Assembly (NCBI GenBank): GCA_030649945.1
Contig: JAUSFE010000032.1
Location: forward strand, 107,370 to 171,369
Direction: 5' to 3'
DNA: 64,000 nucleotides
Source: Dehalococcoidia bacterium
Lineage (GTDB): Bacteria; Chloroflexota; Dehalococcoidia; SM23-28-2; RBG-16-64-32
A program made the position numbers and the translations under genes. The first letter of the stretch is position 1. Each line of letters begins with the position of its first letter. The notes under the pieces are model-generated. The model was not told where the DNA came from and made no database searches. It saw only the letters and a program-made list of their open reading frames with translations. Of this stretch, positions 42,409-49,964 are shown piece by piece.

Positions 42409-42843
42409 TTACGGCAGCGGCAGCCAGCCCCAGAGGTCGTGCCAGAGGGACGCGCTGGTGTCAGGATGCGGCGGCGCCGGGGGCAGGTAGCGGCTGGGCA
42501 GGCGATGTTGCTCCGGAGCGGGCACGGGGACGGCGATGTAGTGGCTTTCCTTCGGCTGCTCCATCTTCAGGCGGGTCTTGGCCTCCCGCTCTATGCGGTC
42601 CAGGCTGCCCTGCTGGGCCACGTCCAGCTCCAGCTCACGGATGCGGGCCTGCCAGCCTGTCCTCTCTTCCTCCAGTTGACGGATCTGGCCGGCCCTGGAG
42701 GTGGCCCCGCTGGACTGGATGAGCGGGACGAGCGCGGCCAGGCCGATGGCCATAGCGGCGAAGGTGAGCAGGACGGGCAGGCTGGGCGAGTGGAGGAGGC
42801 CGCCCAGGGCGGAGCGGGCGCCGGTCTTGTGCGCCGTGGCCAT
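42409..42843 (-). CDS. ftsL: FtsL-like septum initiator protein
   Basis: A 144-residue bitopic protein: short cytoplasmic tail, TM (PVLLTFAAMAIGLAALVPLI, about 23-42), then a coiled coil (IRQLEEERTGWQARIRELELDVAQQGSLDRIEREAKTRLKMEQPKE) of the FtsL/DivIC type. A Pro-rich C-terminal tail of about 35 residues ends GWLPLP. Its identity rests on topology and its place between rsmH and ftsI. Its ATG shares a base with the rsmH stop. Confidence 0.87.
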   Translation of the reverse strand: MATAHKTGARSALGGLLHSPSLPVLLTFAAMAIGLAALVPLIQSSGATSRAGQIRQLEEERTGWQARIRELELDVAQQGSLDRIEREAKTRLKMEQPKESHYIAVPVPAPEQHRLPSRYLPPAPPHPDTSASLWHDLWGWLPLP

Positions 42844-43817
42844 TACGCCTCCTCCCGCCTGTCCGCGGGCGGCGCCAGCTTTTCGGCCGCTCGCAGGCGC
42901 GCGCTGCGGCTGCGGGGGTTGGCCGCGACCTCAGCGGGGCGCGGAGTGACGGACCTGCGGGTCACCACGCGCAGCGTGGCGCGGTGCCCGCAACTGCAGG
43001 CCGGATACTCCGGCGGGCAGATGCAGTCCCGGCTTTCGCGCCGGAAGAACTGCTTGACGATGCGGTCCTCCAGCGAGTGGAAGGAGATGACGACAAGGCG
43101 CCCGCCCGGGCCCAGAACATCGCGCGCCTGCTCCAGGGCAGACTCAAGCGCGGCCAGCTCGTCGTTGACGGCGATGCGCAGGGCCTGGAAAGTGCGCGTG
43201 GCCGGGTGGATGCGCGCCCGTGGCCCCCGCACGGCGCGGGCGACGAGGGACGCCAGGTCGGTGGTCGTGCTGATAGGACGGGAGCGGACGATGGCGCGGG
43301 CGATGCGTCTGCTGGCCGGCTCTTCGCCGAAGCGCCAGATCAGGTCTGCCAGCTCGCGCTCGCCGTAGTGGTTCACGATATCGCCGGCGGTCAGCTGCTG
43401 CGCGGCGCTGAAACGCATGTCCAGCGGGGCTTCCGCCTGGAAGCTGAAGCCCCGCTCGGCGTCGGCCAGCTGCAGCGAAGAGAGCCCGAGGTCGAAGAGG
43501 ATGCCGTGGACGGGCACGAAGCTGTGGCGGAGGCAGACCAGGGCCAGCTCGCGGAAGTTGGCCTCGACGAGCATCACCGAGTCGCCAAAGCGGGAGAGGT
43601 TGTCTCGGGCCACCGCCAGGGCGCGGGCGTCGGCGTCCAGCGCCAGCAGCAGGCCGCCGGGGGACGCCGCCTCCAGGATGGCACGGGCGTGGCCGCCGGC
43701 CCCCGTGGTGCAGTCTACGTAGCGTCCGCCGGGCTGGACCGCCAGGTGCTCGATTACCTCCTCCGTCAGGACAGGAGCGTGGGAAAGGGCCTCTTGGGGG
43801 GACAAGATTGCAACCAC
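42843..43817 (-). CDS. rsmH: 16S rRNA (cytosine-1402-N4)-methyltransferase
   Basis: RsmH (MraW) methylates C1402 of 16S rRNA. The 324-residue product has [33 protein letters not shown] (SAM site), [22 protein letters not shown], and [26 protein letters not shown]. The C-terminal [22 protein letters not shown] and [18 protein letters not shown] complete the family signature. A cysteine-rich insert [16 protein letters not shown] near the end is typical. Start is GTG; MraZ ends six bases upstream. Confidence 0.97.
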   Translation of the reverse strand: MVAILSPQEALSHAPVLTEEVIEHLAVQPGGRYVDCTTGAGGHARAILEAASPGGLLLALDADARALAVARDNLSRFGDSVMLVEANFRELALVCLRHSFVPVHGILFDLGLSSLQLADAERGFSFQAEAPLDMRFSAAQQLTAGDIVNHYGERELADLIWRFGEEPASRRIARAIVRSRPISTTTDLASLVARAVRGPRARIHPATRTFQALRIAVNDELAALESALEQARDVLGPGGRLVVISFHSLEDRIVKQFFRRESRDCICPPEYPACSCGHRATLRVVTRRSVTPRPAEVAANPRSRSARLRAAEKLAPPADRREEA

Positions 43818-43823
43818 CTGTCC

Positions 43824-44240
43824 CTATCCTTCCGGCGCCTGTTCTGTGGAGGAGGAGCCGCCCCGCAGCAGCCGCTCCAGGCGTGCCGGGTGCCAGATCT
43901 CCAGGCATTCCTTGCGCCCGGCGATCACGACGGCGCCGTTGAGCGCCGCCTTCTCCCGGAACCTGGGCGGCACCAGGATGCGGCCCTGGCGGTCCAGCTC
44001 GGTGTCGAAAGATTGGGCATAGAACTCCCGCCGCGCCTGCCGGCCGTCGGGTGTGGTGGGGGGTTCTGCTGCCACGTGGTTAGACATCTGGTTGAAGCCG
44101 TCCTCCGTGTAGACCTCCACGCAGCCGTCCTGGCCCATGGCCAGGATGACCTTATCGGCGAACTCATGCCGGTAGCGGGCAGGGATGGAAACCCTGCCCC
44201 TGTTATCGAGCGTGAATTCGTAAGTTCCTCTGAAGTCCAC
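43824..44240 (-). CDS. mraZ: Transcriptional regulator MraZ
   Basis: MraZ is the AbrB-fold regulator at the head of the dcw cluster. The 138 residues hold two swapped-hairpin halves: FTLDNRGRVSIPARYRHEF and ELDRQGRILVPPRFRE, each with the D-x-x-G-R-[IV]-x-[IV]-P signature. The GTG start MDFRGTYEF has GAGCGG upstream rather than a strong SD. It probably controls its own operon through repeats in the leader (see the regulatory feature upstream). Confidence 0.97.
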   Translation of the reverse strand: MDFRGTYEFTLDNRGRVSIPARYRHEFADKVILAMGQDGCVEVYTEDGFNQMSNHVAAEPPTTPDGRQARREFYAQSFDTELDRQGRILVPPRFREKAALNGAVVIAGRKECLEIWHPARLERLLRGGSSSTEQAPEG

Positions 44241-44340
44241 GACCAGCCGCTCGCCCTTCTGCTCGGGGGGACGTTTGTGTTAGAATCGGCCTGCTCTGGC
44301 AGAGCGCCGGAGCGGACCGAAGGCCCGGGATGGCGAGGAT

Positions 44341-44395
44341 TCCCCACTTCCTGCCACTTCGTGGGAAATCATACCACCGGCCATCCAGTTGTCAA
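44341..44395 (-). promoter_or_regulatory. dcw operon promoter with candidate MraZ boxes
   Basis: Minus strand: TTGACA (44390-44395), 16-base spacer, TATGAT (44368-44373), then just downstream GTGGC-AGGAA-GTGGGG. These spaced TGGS repeats resemble the TGGG-type boxes MraZ binds. The leader to mraZ is about 120 bases. The divergent mogA gene starts at 44443. Confidence 0.6.
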
Positions 44396-44442
44396 GTGCT
44401 TACACAATTGTTTTTCCACATTTCCCCCATTTTGCCCGCCGC

Positions 44443-44934
44443 ATGACCTTCCGCGCCGGCATCCTCACCATCTCCGACATGGGCGCCCGGGGCGAGCGCG
44501 AGGACACCTCCGGCGCGGCCATCCGCGAGCTGCTGGGACCCCTCGACGCGACCATCGAACGCTACGAGATCATCCCCGACGAAGCGGTTCAGATCAGCGC
44601 CCGCCTGGCGCAGTGGGCGGACGCCGGGCTCGACCTGATCGTGACGACGGGCGGGACGGGCCTGGGCCCGCGCGACGTGACGCCGCAGGCGACCAGGGCG
44701 GTGATCGACTACGAGGTGCCGGGAATTGCGGAGGCGATGCGCGCCGAGGGGGCGAAGCACACGCCGATGTCCATGATTAGCCGCGCCACCGCCGGCGTGC
44801 GGGGGAAGACCCTGATCGTGAACCTGCCGGGCAGCCCGCGGGGCGTGCGGGAGAACCTATCGGTCATCCTGCCGGTGCTGCCGCACGCGCTGGAGCTGCT
44901 GCGCGGCGAGCCGACGAACCACGGCCCCGCGTAG
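44443..44934 (+). CDS. mogA: Molybdopterin adenylyltransferase MogA/MoaB-like
   Basis: The family adenylylates molybdopterin before metal insertion. The start MTFRAGILTISDMGARG was selected; residues upstream look non-homologous. The 163-residue product has the signature LIVTTGGTGLGPRDVTPQATRAVIDYEVPGIAEAMR, and SRATAGVRGKTLIVNLPGSPRGVRENL. It is encoded alone, diverging from mraZ. Its TAG stop is the beginning of an inverted repeat (GGGGCGACC/GGTCGCCCC, 44934-44957). Confidence 0.95.
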   Translation: MTFRAGILTISDMGARGEREDTSGAAIRELLGPLDATIERYEIIPDEAVQISARLAQWADAGLDLIVTTGGTGLGPRDVTPQATRAVIDYEVPGIAEAMRAEGAKHTPMSMISRATAGVRGKTLIVNLPGSPRGVRENLSVILPVLPHALELLRGEPTNHGPA

Positions 44935-44957
44935 GGGCGACCCCGTGTGGTCGCCCC
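44934..44957. repeat. Inverted repeat overlapping the mogA stop
   Basis: Nine-base perfect arms with a six-base loop. It begins with the G of the TAG stop codon and belongs to the TAGGGGCG family. Confidence 0.8.
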
Positions 44958-45080
44958 CGGGCGCGACGTGGGGGAAAGTGGGGAGCCGCGCACTTTTGTG
45001 CGCTGGCTGTGCAGTTAGGTGTTCTACGGTGACTGCACGCTCCAGACCTTCAGATAGCTACGGGGGCTGCTTGCTACTGG

Positions 45081-46148
45081 CTACTCCTCCTGCAGCGCCG
45101 CCACCATCTGCGGGATCGTCTTCCTCTCCTGCTCGCGGCGGAGGAGGAAGTGGTCGGAGTCGTACTCCTCGTAGATGTGGTCGATGTTGTGGGCGTCGAG
45201 CTGTTCGTGGAGCTGGCGGGAGCCGAGGTAGAGGTGGAACTGGTCTTTGGTGCCGCAGTCGACGAAGCGGTAGCGGAGCTTGCGGAGGTTGTCGGCGTAG
45301 GGCTCGACCATGTTGACGGGGTCGTGGGGGAGGAACTTCGCCCAGATTTCGGGGAAGAGCTTGCCCGTGCGGACGTCGAAGGGTAGTTCGAATCCCATTG
45401 GCGCCTCGGGGTTGGGGGCGTAGCAGGCGGACATAGCCACGAAGTTCAGTATCATGTTGAAGCCGTCATCCCTGGGTTGGATGTCCGGGATCTGCTTCAC
45501 GAAAGAGGCGACGTCGTAGTCATACTTGGCGATGGCCTGGACGAAGGCCGGAATGTCGTGCAGGATGCTAATCTCGAAGGCGCTGTCGCCGGAGTGGTCG
45601 GCGAAGGCCTGGAAGACGTCCGGGTAGAGCGCGGCGAGGGTGAACGACCCGATCCCGCCGCTTGAGCCGCCGATGCAGCCACGGAGGCCGCTGGTGCGAT
45701 ACCGCGAGTCGATAAGCGGCACGAGCTCCTGCACGATGTAGTCCTGGTAGCGCCCGACGGCCGACGAGTTCACGTACTGGCTGCCGCCGAGGCTCGTGAT
45801 GCAGTCCGGGAACACGTAGATGACGCCGGGCATGCCACCATCGATGAGGTCATCGAGGTCGGCGTCCATTCCGGGCGTGAGAAAGCGGCGGTTCAGGAAC
45901 ATGATGCCGCCGCCGGTGAAGCCCATGAGTCCGAAGATGACTGGGTATCGCTTGTCGGGCGACTCCTCGTAGCCGGGCGGGAGGTACACGGGGAAGCGGC
46001 GGATGTGCGGATCGCCGAGCGGGTTGCCCTTGAGGATGTCGCTTTCGTGGGTGACGTAGGAGATGTTCGGGGAGATGGGCCGGAGCATGGCGGGCACCTC
46101 GATTCTGATTGCGACCGGATCGTCAGCTATGCTGTAGCGCGTGCTCAT
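45081..46148 (-). CDS. Putative esterase (Esterase D / PF00756-like)
   Basis: The 355-residue alpha/beta hydrolase has FPVYLPPGYEESPDKRYPVIFGLMGFTGGG, GVIYVFPDCITSLGGSQYVNSSAVGRYQDYIVQELVPLIDSRY, and the nucleophile elbow GCIGGSSGGIGSFTLAALYP. The probable catalytic histidine is at HIYEEYDSDHFLLRREQE. Start MSTRYSIADD is favoured; a later M (MLRPISPN) is possible. The substrate is unknown. It is a single gene with no obvious operon partner. Confidence 0.87.
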   Translation of the reverse strand: MSTRYSIADDPVAIRIEVPAMLRPISPNISYVTHESDILKGNPLGDPHIRRFPVYLPPGYEESPDKRYPVIFGLMGFTGGGIMFLNRRFLTPGMDADLDDLIDGGMPGVIYVFPDCITSLGGSQYVNSSAVGRYQDYIVQELVPLIDSRYRTSGLRGCIGGSSGGIGSFTLAALYPDVFQAFADHSGDSAFEISILHDIPAFVQAIAKYDYDVASFVKQIPDIQPRDDGFNMILNFVAMSACYAPNPEAPMGFELPFDVRTGKLFPEIWAKFLPHDPVNMVEPYADNLRKLRYRFVDCGTKDQFHLYLGSRQLHEQLDAHNIDHIYEEYDSDHFLLRREQERKTIPQMVAALQEE

Positions 46149-46172
46149 TCTACCGCAGCTAATCGACGGCCC

Positions 46173-46346
46173 CTGGTGCAACCGCCCCGCGTCGCGATTC
46201 TCGAGATTACCCGCCAGATCGGGGTGCAGGTGCGTGCACAGGAGATGGTGCGCACGATCAAGGTGCTGCGCGAGGACCGGCGCGTGCTGGCCGTGCTCGT
46301 GGACGTGGACTCGCCGGGCGGGGCGAACACAGATACGACGGACTGA
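46173..46346 (+). pseudogene. N-terminal remnant of a signal peptide peptidase SppA-like gene
   Basis: The frame reads PPRVAILEITRQIG, then RTIKVLREDRRVLAVLVDVDSPGG and ends seven residues later. DSPGG after a hydrophobic strand is the SppA/ClpP-like start of the protease fold. The catalytic serine and lysine regions are missing, so this is a broken leftover immediately before the tRNA-Gly remnant. Confidence 0.6.
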
Positions 46347-46730
46347 CGCGAAGCCAGCTGACTAGAGGAAGACGCGGCGTTCTCGAACGCCGGTGTCGCT
46401 AGAAATCGTATCTGGAGCGGGAGACGGGGATCGAACCCGCGACCCCGCCACGGCGGGCAGGCACTCTGCTTGGAAGGCAGAGTGGGTCGGATTTCTTGCC
46501 GGGCCGTATGCGACCGGGCAAATTCCGCTCTAAAATGAGGCGTTTTGGGCATCTGACTCAGGACGTGCTGAGCATCTGATTGAAGCTTGCCTGGAGCCCT
46601 GTCCGTCCGTCAAGCCATCTGACTGTTAGCTCCGCCAACTCACCTCAGAGATACGTACAGGCTCCTCGAAACCCTTCGCGACAAAGTCACCGCGGTCCGC
46701 AAAGAGAAAGCCCTTTCCGGAGCAGAGGCG
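46347..46730. other. Gap with tRNA remnant and CATCTGAC repeats
   Basis: No intact gene. It holds the first tRNA-Gly 3' half and three CATCTGA[CT] words (46550, 46573, 46616) leading into the kinase gene. Confidence 0.6.
46413..46482 (-). pseudogene. tRNA-Gly(TCC) 3'-half remnant 1
   Basis: Reading leftward: an anticodon arm CTCTGC-CTTCCAA-GCAGAG (anticodon TCC), a variable region enlarged by a CCCGCC/GGCGGG repeat, a T arm GCGGG-TTCGATC-CCCGT, then CTCCCGC and TCCA. No 5' acceptor strand or D arm precedes it, so it cannot be a functional tRNA. The downstream flank ATACGATTTC is shared with remnant 2. Confidence 0.75.
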
Positions 46731-47570
46731 CTAGGCGCCGTAGCGGTCGAGCAGGCGCTCGGCTCGGTCCAGCTGCCGGGGTACGTCCTCAGGGTGGTGG
46801 CGGATCGCCCAGTCCGTACGCCGGAGCGCCATGTGCGCAACGTACGCCCGCAGGATGTGCGGCTCGACGAGCGGTTCGACCCGGTCCCAGATCTGCTGGC
46901 CGTGACCGTCGAGGTCGAACGCGTATGCCACGAGGTCGAAGCGGTGATCGCCCGCGCACGCACCCTCCCAGTCGACGATCCCGGTGAGCGTGCCGTCATC
47001 GAGGGCGAGCACGTTGTCGGTGTGCAGGTCGAGGTGGACGAGCCCGCTCGTCGGGAACCATGACGGCTCGGCGTCGGCGCCGACCGACTCGACGAAGTCC
47101 ATGATGCGACGGGCGCGATCGGAGTGCGCTCGGAGCGAGTCGTGCTGCGCCCCGTCCTCGCCGACCGTGAGGGTGTGGATCACGAACTCGCCCCACCCCT
47201 GCAGCGCTGGTGCCGGTTGCGGAGCGCCGACGATGCCGGCGGCGGCGCCGACGCACTCGATCATCCGGTCGACCAGCGGGGGCGGCGCGATCGGGAACGA
47301 TCGTCCCGGCAGCACCTGCTGCGCGGAGAGCGTCCACCCGTCGACGGCGCGCACGAACGGGTACTCGGGAACAGGCACGCCACGCGAACGCAGCACGTCG
47401 AGCGCGGGGAGGAGCACCGCGTAGCGGTCGGCCACGCCCTCGTCGGCGAACCACTTCAGGACGACGCGCGCGCCATCGGCAGCGATCGCGAACCATGCGC
47501 CGCCTGACTCGCCCCCTGGTGCACGGCCCTCCAGCTGGAAGCCGAGGTCGCGCAGCTGCTCCGGGTTCAC
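46731..47570 (-). CDS. Aminoglycoside phosphotransferase-family kinase
   Basis: The 279-residue protein has the APH kinase fold: WFAIAADGARVVLKWF (ATP-binding lysine), catalytic loop GLVHLDLHTDNVLALDDG (HxDxxxxN), and metal-binding GIVDWEGACAGDHRFDLVAYAF. Substrate may be an aminoglycoside, homoserine or another alcohol; sequence alone does not prove resistance. GATCG-rich codon style differs from neighbouring genes. It overlaps an upstream truncated hydrolase by four bases and lies inside the tRNA-remnant-bounded segment. Confidence 0.85.
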   Translation of the reverse strand: MNPEQLRDLGFQLEGRAPGGESGGAWFAIAADGARVVLKWFADEGVADRYAVLLPALDVLRSRGVPVPEYPFVRAVDGWTLSAQQVLPGRSFPIAPPPLVDRMIECVGAAAGIVGAPQPAPALQGWGEFVIHTLTVGEDGAQHDSLRAHSDRARRIMDFVESVGADAEPSWFPTSGLVHLDLHTDNVLALDDGTLTGIVDWEGACAGDHRFDLVAYAFDLDGHGQQIWDRVEPLVEPHILRAYVAHMALRRTDWAIRHHPEDVPRQLDRAERLLDRYGA

Positions 47571-47857
47571 GTCTTGGGCGGCTCTTCGAACACGACCTTC
47601 ACGTACTCGAACCCGAGCGCGCCGAGCAGCGCCTTCAGCACCCTCTGCGAGAGCCCCGTACCTCGGGAGTCATAGCGGATTGCGGTATGCCCGGACGCGG
47701 CTTCACGCATGAAGTCGGCGAAGCCCGGGTAGAGGTTGTGCAGAGAGAACGACTCAAGGAGGTATGGCGCAATCACCAATGGCGGCCCCTCGCCCTCGAC
47801 GCAATACGCGATGCGTACGCCATCCTTCGTCGTGCAATAGCGGACTTCGCGTTCCAT
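47567..47857 (-). CDS. Truncated alpha/beta hydrolase
   Basis: The 96-residue product starts MEREVRYCTTKDGVRIAYCVEGEGPPLVIAPYLLESFS and reaches IRYDSRGTGLSQR, the N-terminal quarter of a hydrolase. It then switches to VLKALLGALGFEYVKVVFEEPPKT and ends. The nucleophile serine, acid and histidine are absent, so it is not a working hydrolase. The last 24 residues may come from a different gene. Its stop overlaps the kinase start, so it may serve only to couple translation. Confidence 0.65.
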   Translation of the reverse strand: MEREVRYCTTKDGVRIAYCVEGEGPPLVIAPYLLESFSLHNLYPGFADFMREAASGHTAIRYDSRGTGLSQRVLKALLGALGFEYVKVVFEEPPKT

Positions 47858-47894
47858 GACGCGAATTGTACAACCATGGTCTGTGCGGAGCGCA

Positions 47895-47993
47895 GGCCAT
47901 CTGCGTGTATATCAGATGGCCTCGAATTCGTATCTGCGTTAAGTCAGATGTGCAGCGTGATAGATACAGAATGTGAGCGCGAAACCATCTGAC
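47895..47993. repeat. CATCTGAC-type repeats at the right side of the tRNA-bounded segment
   Basis: GGCCATCTG (47895-47903) faces CAGATGGCC (47913-47921). GTCAGATG is at 47943-47950 and CATCTGAC at 47986-47993. Similar words occur on the left side at 46550, 46573 and 46616. Confidence 0.65.
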
Positions 47994-48042
47994 TTCTCGA
48001 AAACGACGCCCCTAACGGCCTCCCAGGCAATGAAATCGTATG

Positions 48043-48115
48043 TGGAGCGGGCGATGGGGCTCGAACCCGCGACCCTCCGCTTGGGAAGGCAGATGCTCTA
48101 CCAGCGCGCTGCGCC
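48043..48115 (-). pseudogene. tRNA-Gly(CCC)-like remnant 2
   Basis: Reading leftward: a D-arm-like CTGGTAGAGC, TCTGC-CTTCCCAA-GCGGA (an eight-base anticodon loop), GCGGG-TTCGAGC-CCCAT with a mismatch in the T stem, then CGCCCGC-TCCA. The 5' acceptor strand that should read GCGGGCG is absent. It therefore looks like a degenerate or chimeric tRNA. Its 3' flank ATACGATTTC matches remnant 1. Confidence 0.7.
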
Positions 48116-48150
48116 GATGTGCCGCCGCGTGCTGTAACCTATGGGGAGCC

Positions 48151-48882
48151 ATGCGCATCGATATCCTGACGCTGTTTCCGGGCATGTTCCGCGGCCCGTT
48201 TGAGGAGTCCATCATCAAGCGGGCGGTGGACGCCGGCGTCGTCGAGATCCACGTGCACGACATCCGGCAGTGGGCGAAGGGGCGGCACAAGGTGGCGGAC
48301 GACTATCCCTACGGCGGTGGCCCGGGCATGGTGCTGAAGCCGGAGCCGGTGTTCGCGGCGGCGGAGGCGGTGCTGGAGCTGGCGCCGGAGCGCGGGCCCA
48401 TCATTCTGCTCACCCCCATCGGCCGGCGGTTCGGCCACGGGGTGGCGCTGGAGCTGGCGCGCGGGCAGCGGCTGCTCCTCCTCTGCGGGCACTACGAAGG
48501 CGTGGACGCGCGGATACACGAGCACCTGGCGACGGACGAGATCAGCATCGGCGACTACGTGCTGTCCGGCGGGGAGCTGCCGGCGATGGTTGTGGTGGAT
48601 GCGGTGGTCCGACAGCTACCGGGAGCGCTCGGCTGCTCAGAGTCGGCCGAGCAGGAGTCGTTCGCGGACACCCTGCTTGAGTCTCCGCACTACACTCGTC
48701 CACCAGAGTTCCGCGGCTGGGAGGTGCCGGAGGTGCTGCTCTCGGGCCACCATAGCGAGGTGGACAAGTGGCGGCGGCGGCGGAACCTGCTGCTGACGGC
48801 TCAGCGGCGGCCGGACCTGCTGGAGAGGATTGCATTAAGTAAGGAAGACAGGGAGTGGCTGGAGGAGCAGGGCGTGGGATAG
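48151..48882 (+). CDS. trmD: tRNA (guanine-37-N1)-methyltransferase
   Basis: TrmD methylates G37 in tRNAs reading CNN codons. Start MRIDILTLFPGMF. The 243-residue product has HDIRQWAKGRHKVADDYPYGGGPGMVLKPEPVF, LLCGHYEGVDARIHEHLATDEISIGDYVLSGGELPAMVVVDAVVRQLPGALG, and PHYTRPPEFRGWEVPEVLLSGHH. These form the SPOUT knot and the substrate lid. It precedes rplS, as in the common rpsP-rimM-trmD-rplS operon; rpsP and rimM are not in the window. Confidence 0.97.
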   Translation: MRIDILTLFPGMFRGPFEESIIKRAVDAGVVEIHVHDIRQWAKGRHKVADDYPYGGGPGMVLKPEPVFAAAEAVLELAPERGPIILLTPIGRRFGHGVALELARGQRLLLLCGHYEGVDARIHEHLATDEISIGDYVLSGGELPAMVVVDAVVRQLPGALGCSESAEQESFADTLLESPHYTRPPEFRGWEVPEVLLSGHHSEVDKWRRRRNLLLTAQRRPDLLERIALSKEDREWLEEQGVG

Positions 48883-48986
48883 TGGATGGTGGATAGTGCC
48901 CCGCCCCTCCCCCGTGTCTCGCGTCCCGTGCCTCGCGTCGATGGGTTGCCCGTAGGCGGCCGCCCCGCTAGACTGGCAATGTTGTC

Positions 48987-49580
48987 ATGGACGCCAGCTC
49001 ATTCGTAGAACTGAAGCCAAACCCGAACATCCCGGACTTCCGCCCCGGCGATAGCGTGCGTGTGCACGCAAAGGTGGTGGAGGGCGACCGCGAGCGCATC
49101 CAAATGTTCGAAGGGGTGGTCATTCGCATCCGCCGGGGCGGGATCAACTCCACCTTTACGGTGCGCCGCGTGAGCCACGGCGTCGGCATCGAGCGCGTAT
49201 TCCCTTACCACTCGCCGCTGGTGGACAAGGTGGAGGTGGTGCGCGTGGGCCGCGTGCGGCGGGCCAAGCTGTACTACTTGCGCGACCGCGTGGGCAAGGC
49301 AGCCCGCATCAAGCCGGGCTCCCGCGCCCGCTTCGAGGCGCTGACGTTGGGACGCGGCGTACCCATGGCCGAGCCGCCGGAGGAAGAGGAGGAAGAGCAG
49401 GAAGACGTGATGGCGGAGGTCTCCGAGGAGGGAGAGGCCGGCGCCGAGGCCGAGGAGGCCCCGGAGGCGGCGGAAGACGTGGTCACGGAAGAAGTCGCGG
49501 AACCGGAGCCGGAGGCGGCGGAGCCAGAGGAAGCGGCGACTGAGGCCGCGCCTGAGGGCGAGGGCGAACCCAAAGAATAG
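48987..49580 (+). CDS. rplS: Ribosomal protein L19 with long acidic tail
   Basis: The first ~120 residues are canonical L19: [96 protein letters not shown] further 75 residues are almost purely Glu/Ala/Pro ([23 protein letters not shown]), giving 197 in total versus the usual 115-125. The tail is in frame and ends shortly before a strong terminator, so it appears genuine. Confidence 0.95.
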   Translation: MDASSFVELKPNPNIPDFRPGDSVRVHAKVVEGDRERIQMFEGVVIRIRRGGINSTFTVRRVSHGVGIERVFPYHSPLVDKVEVVRVGRVRRAKLYYLRDRVGKAARIKPGSRARFEALTLGRGVPMAEPPEEEEEEQEDVMAEVSEEGEAGAEAEEAPEAAEDVVTEEVAEPEPEAAEPEEAATEAAPEGEGEPKE

Positions 49581-49601
49581 CGCAGGTAACGCCCGTCCCG
49601 C

Positions 49602-49625
49602 GCCCCGCAGCGGCGGGGCGTTTTT
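49602..49625 (+). terminator. Rho-independent terminator after rplS
   Basis: A 7-bp GC stem (GCCCCGC/GCGGGGC) with a four-base loop is followed by G and five T's. Confidence 0.85.
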
Positions 49626-49627
49626 CG

Positions 49628-49964
49628 TTCCCGGGCTCGTGGCGGGGATGTTGATTGTCGCGCTCTTCGTCTTCATCGCCGCGCATGTGCGCCCCGATCC
49701 CAGCGTCGTCGCTTCACTCATGGTACGAGTACCTCACCATGAGCGGGACGGGGCCTCTTGGCTGGAGGTGGGTTCGCGCCAACACCCCTTCCCGCTCGCC
49801 CTGAGGCGCTCGTAGGGCGAGCGGCGGACGACGTCGCGATACAGGCGAATGCCCTCTCTGCCCTAGTCGATCGTCACCGGCGTCTGTGGGAACGGCAACT
49901 GGGCATCCTCGGCTGAAGCGCGCCCATCAGAGCTCTTCCATATACGTCTTATACTGGCCCCGAG
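49628..49964. other. rplS-priA gap with hairpin repeats
   Basis: No gene supported. It contains TCATGGT/ACCATGA arms around 49719-49743, the second 33-base hairpin copy (49792-49824), and a TATACT (49950-49955) nine bases before the priA ATG that may serve as a -10 for a leaderless transcript. Confidence 0.55.
49792..49824. repeat. 33-base hairpin repeat, copy 2
   Basis: Stem CCGCTCGCCCT/AGGGCGAGCGG, loop GAGGCGCTCGT. Relative to copy 1 (3567-3599), ATG/CAT in the stem is replaced by GCC/GGC, so pairing is kept. Confidence 0.8.

Noticed and set aside
46731..47570. Proven antibiotic-resistance gene
   Set aside because: The APH fold also covers kinases of sugars, choline, homoserine and others; nothing in the sequence proves an aminoglycoside substrate.
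46590..48020. Integron gene cassette with attC sites
   Set aside because: GTTAGCT and GTTAGGG occur at the two sides, but neither fully matches the GTTRRRY core and no paired R/L sites could be found.
48043..48115. Functional tRNA-Gly(CCC)
   Set aside because: No 5' acceptor strand complementary to CGCCCGC, a mismatch in the T stem and an eight-base anticodon loop argue for a remnant.
49640..49812. Small membrane-type ORF after the rplS terminator (starting MLIVALFVFIAAHV)
   Set aside because: It runs into the 33-base hairpin repeat for its C-terminus and has no clear ribosome-binding site; likely chance.
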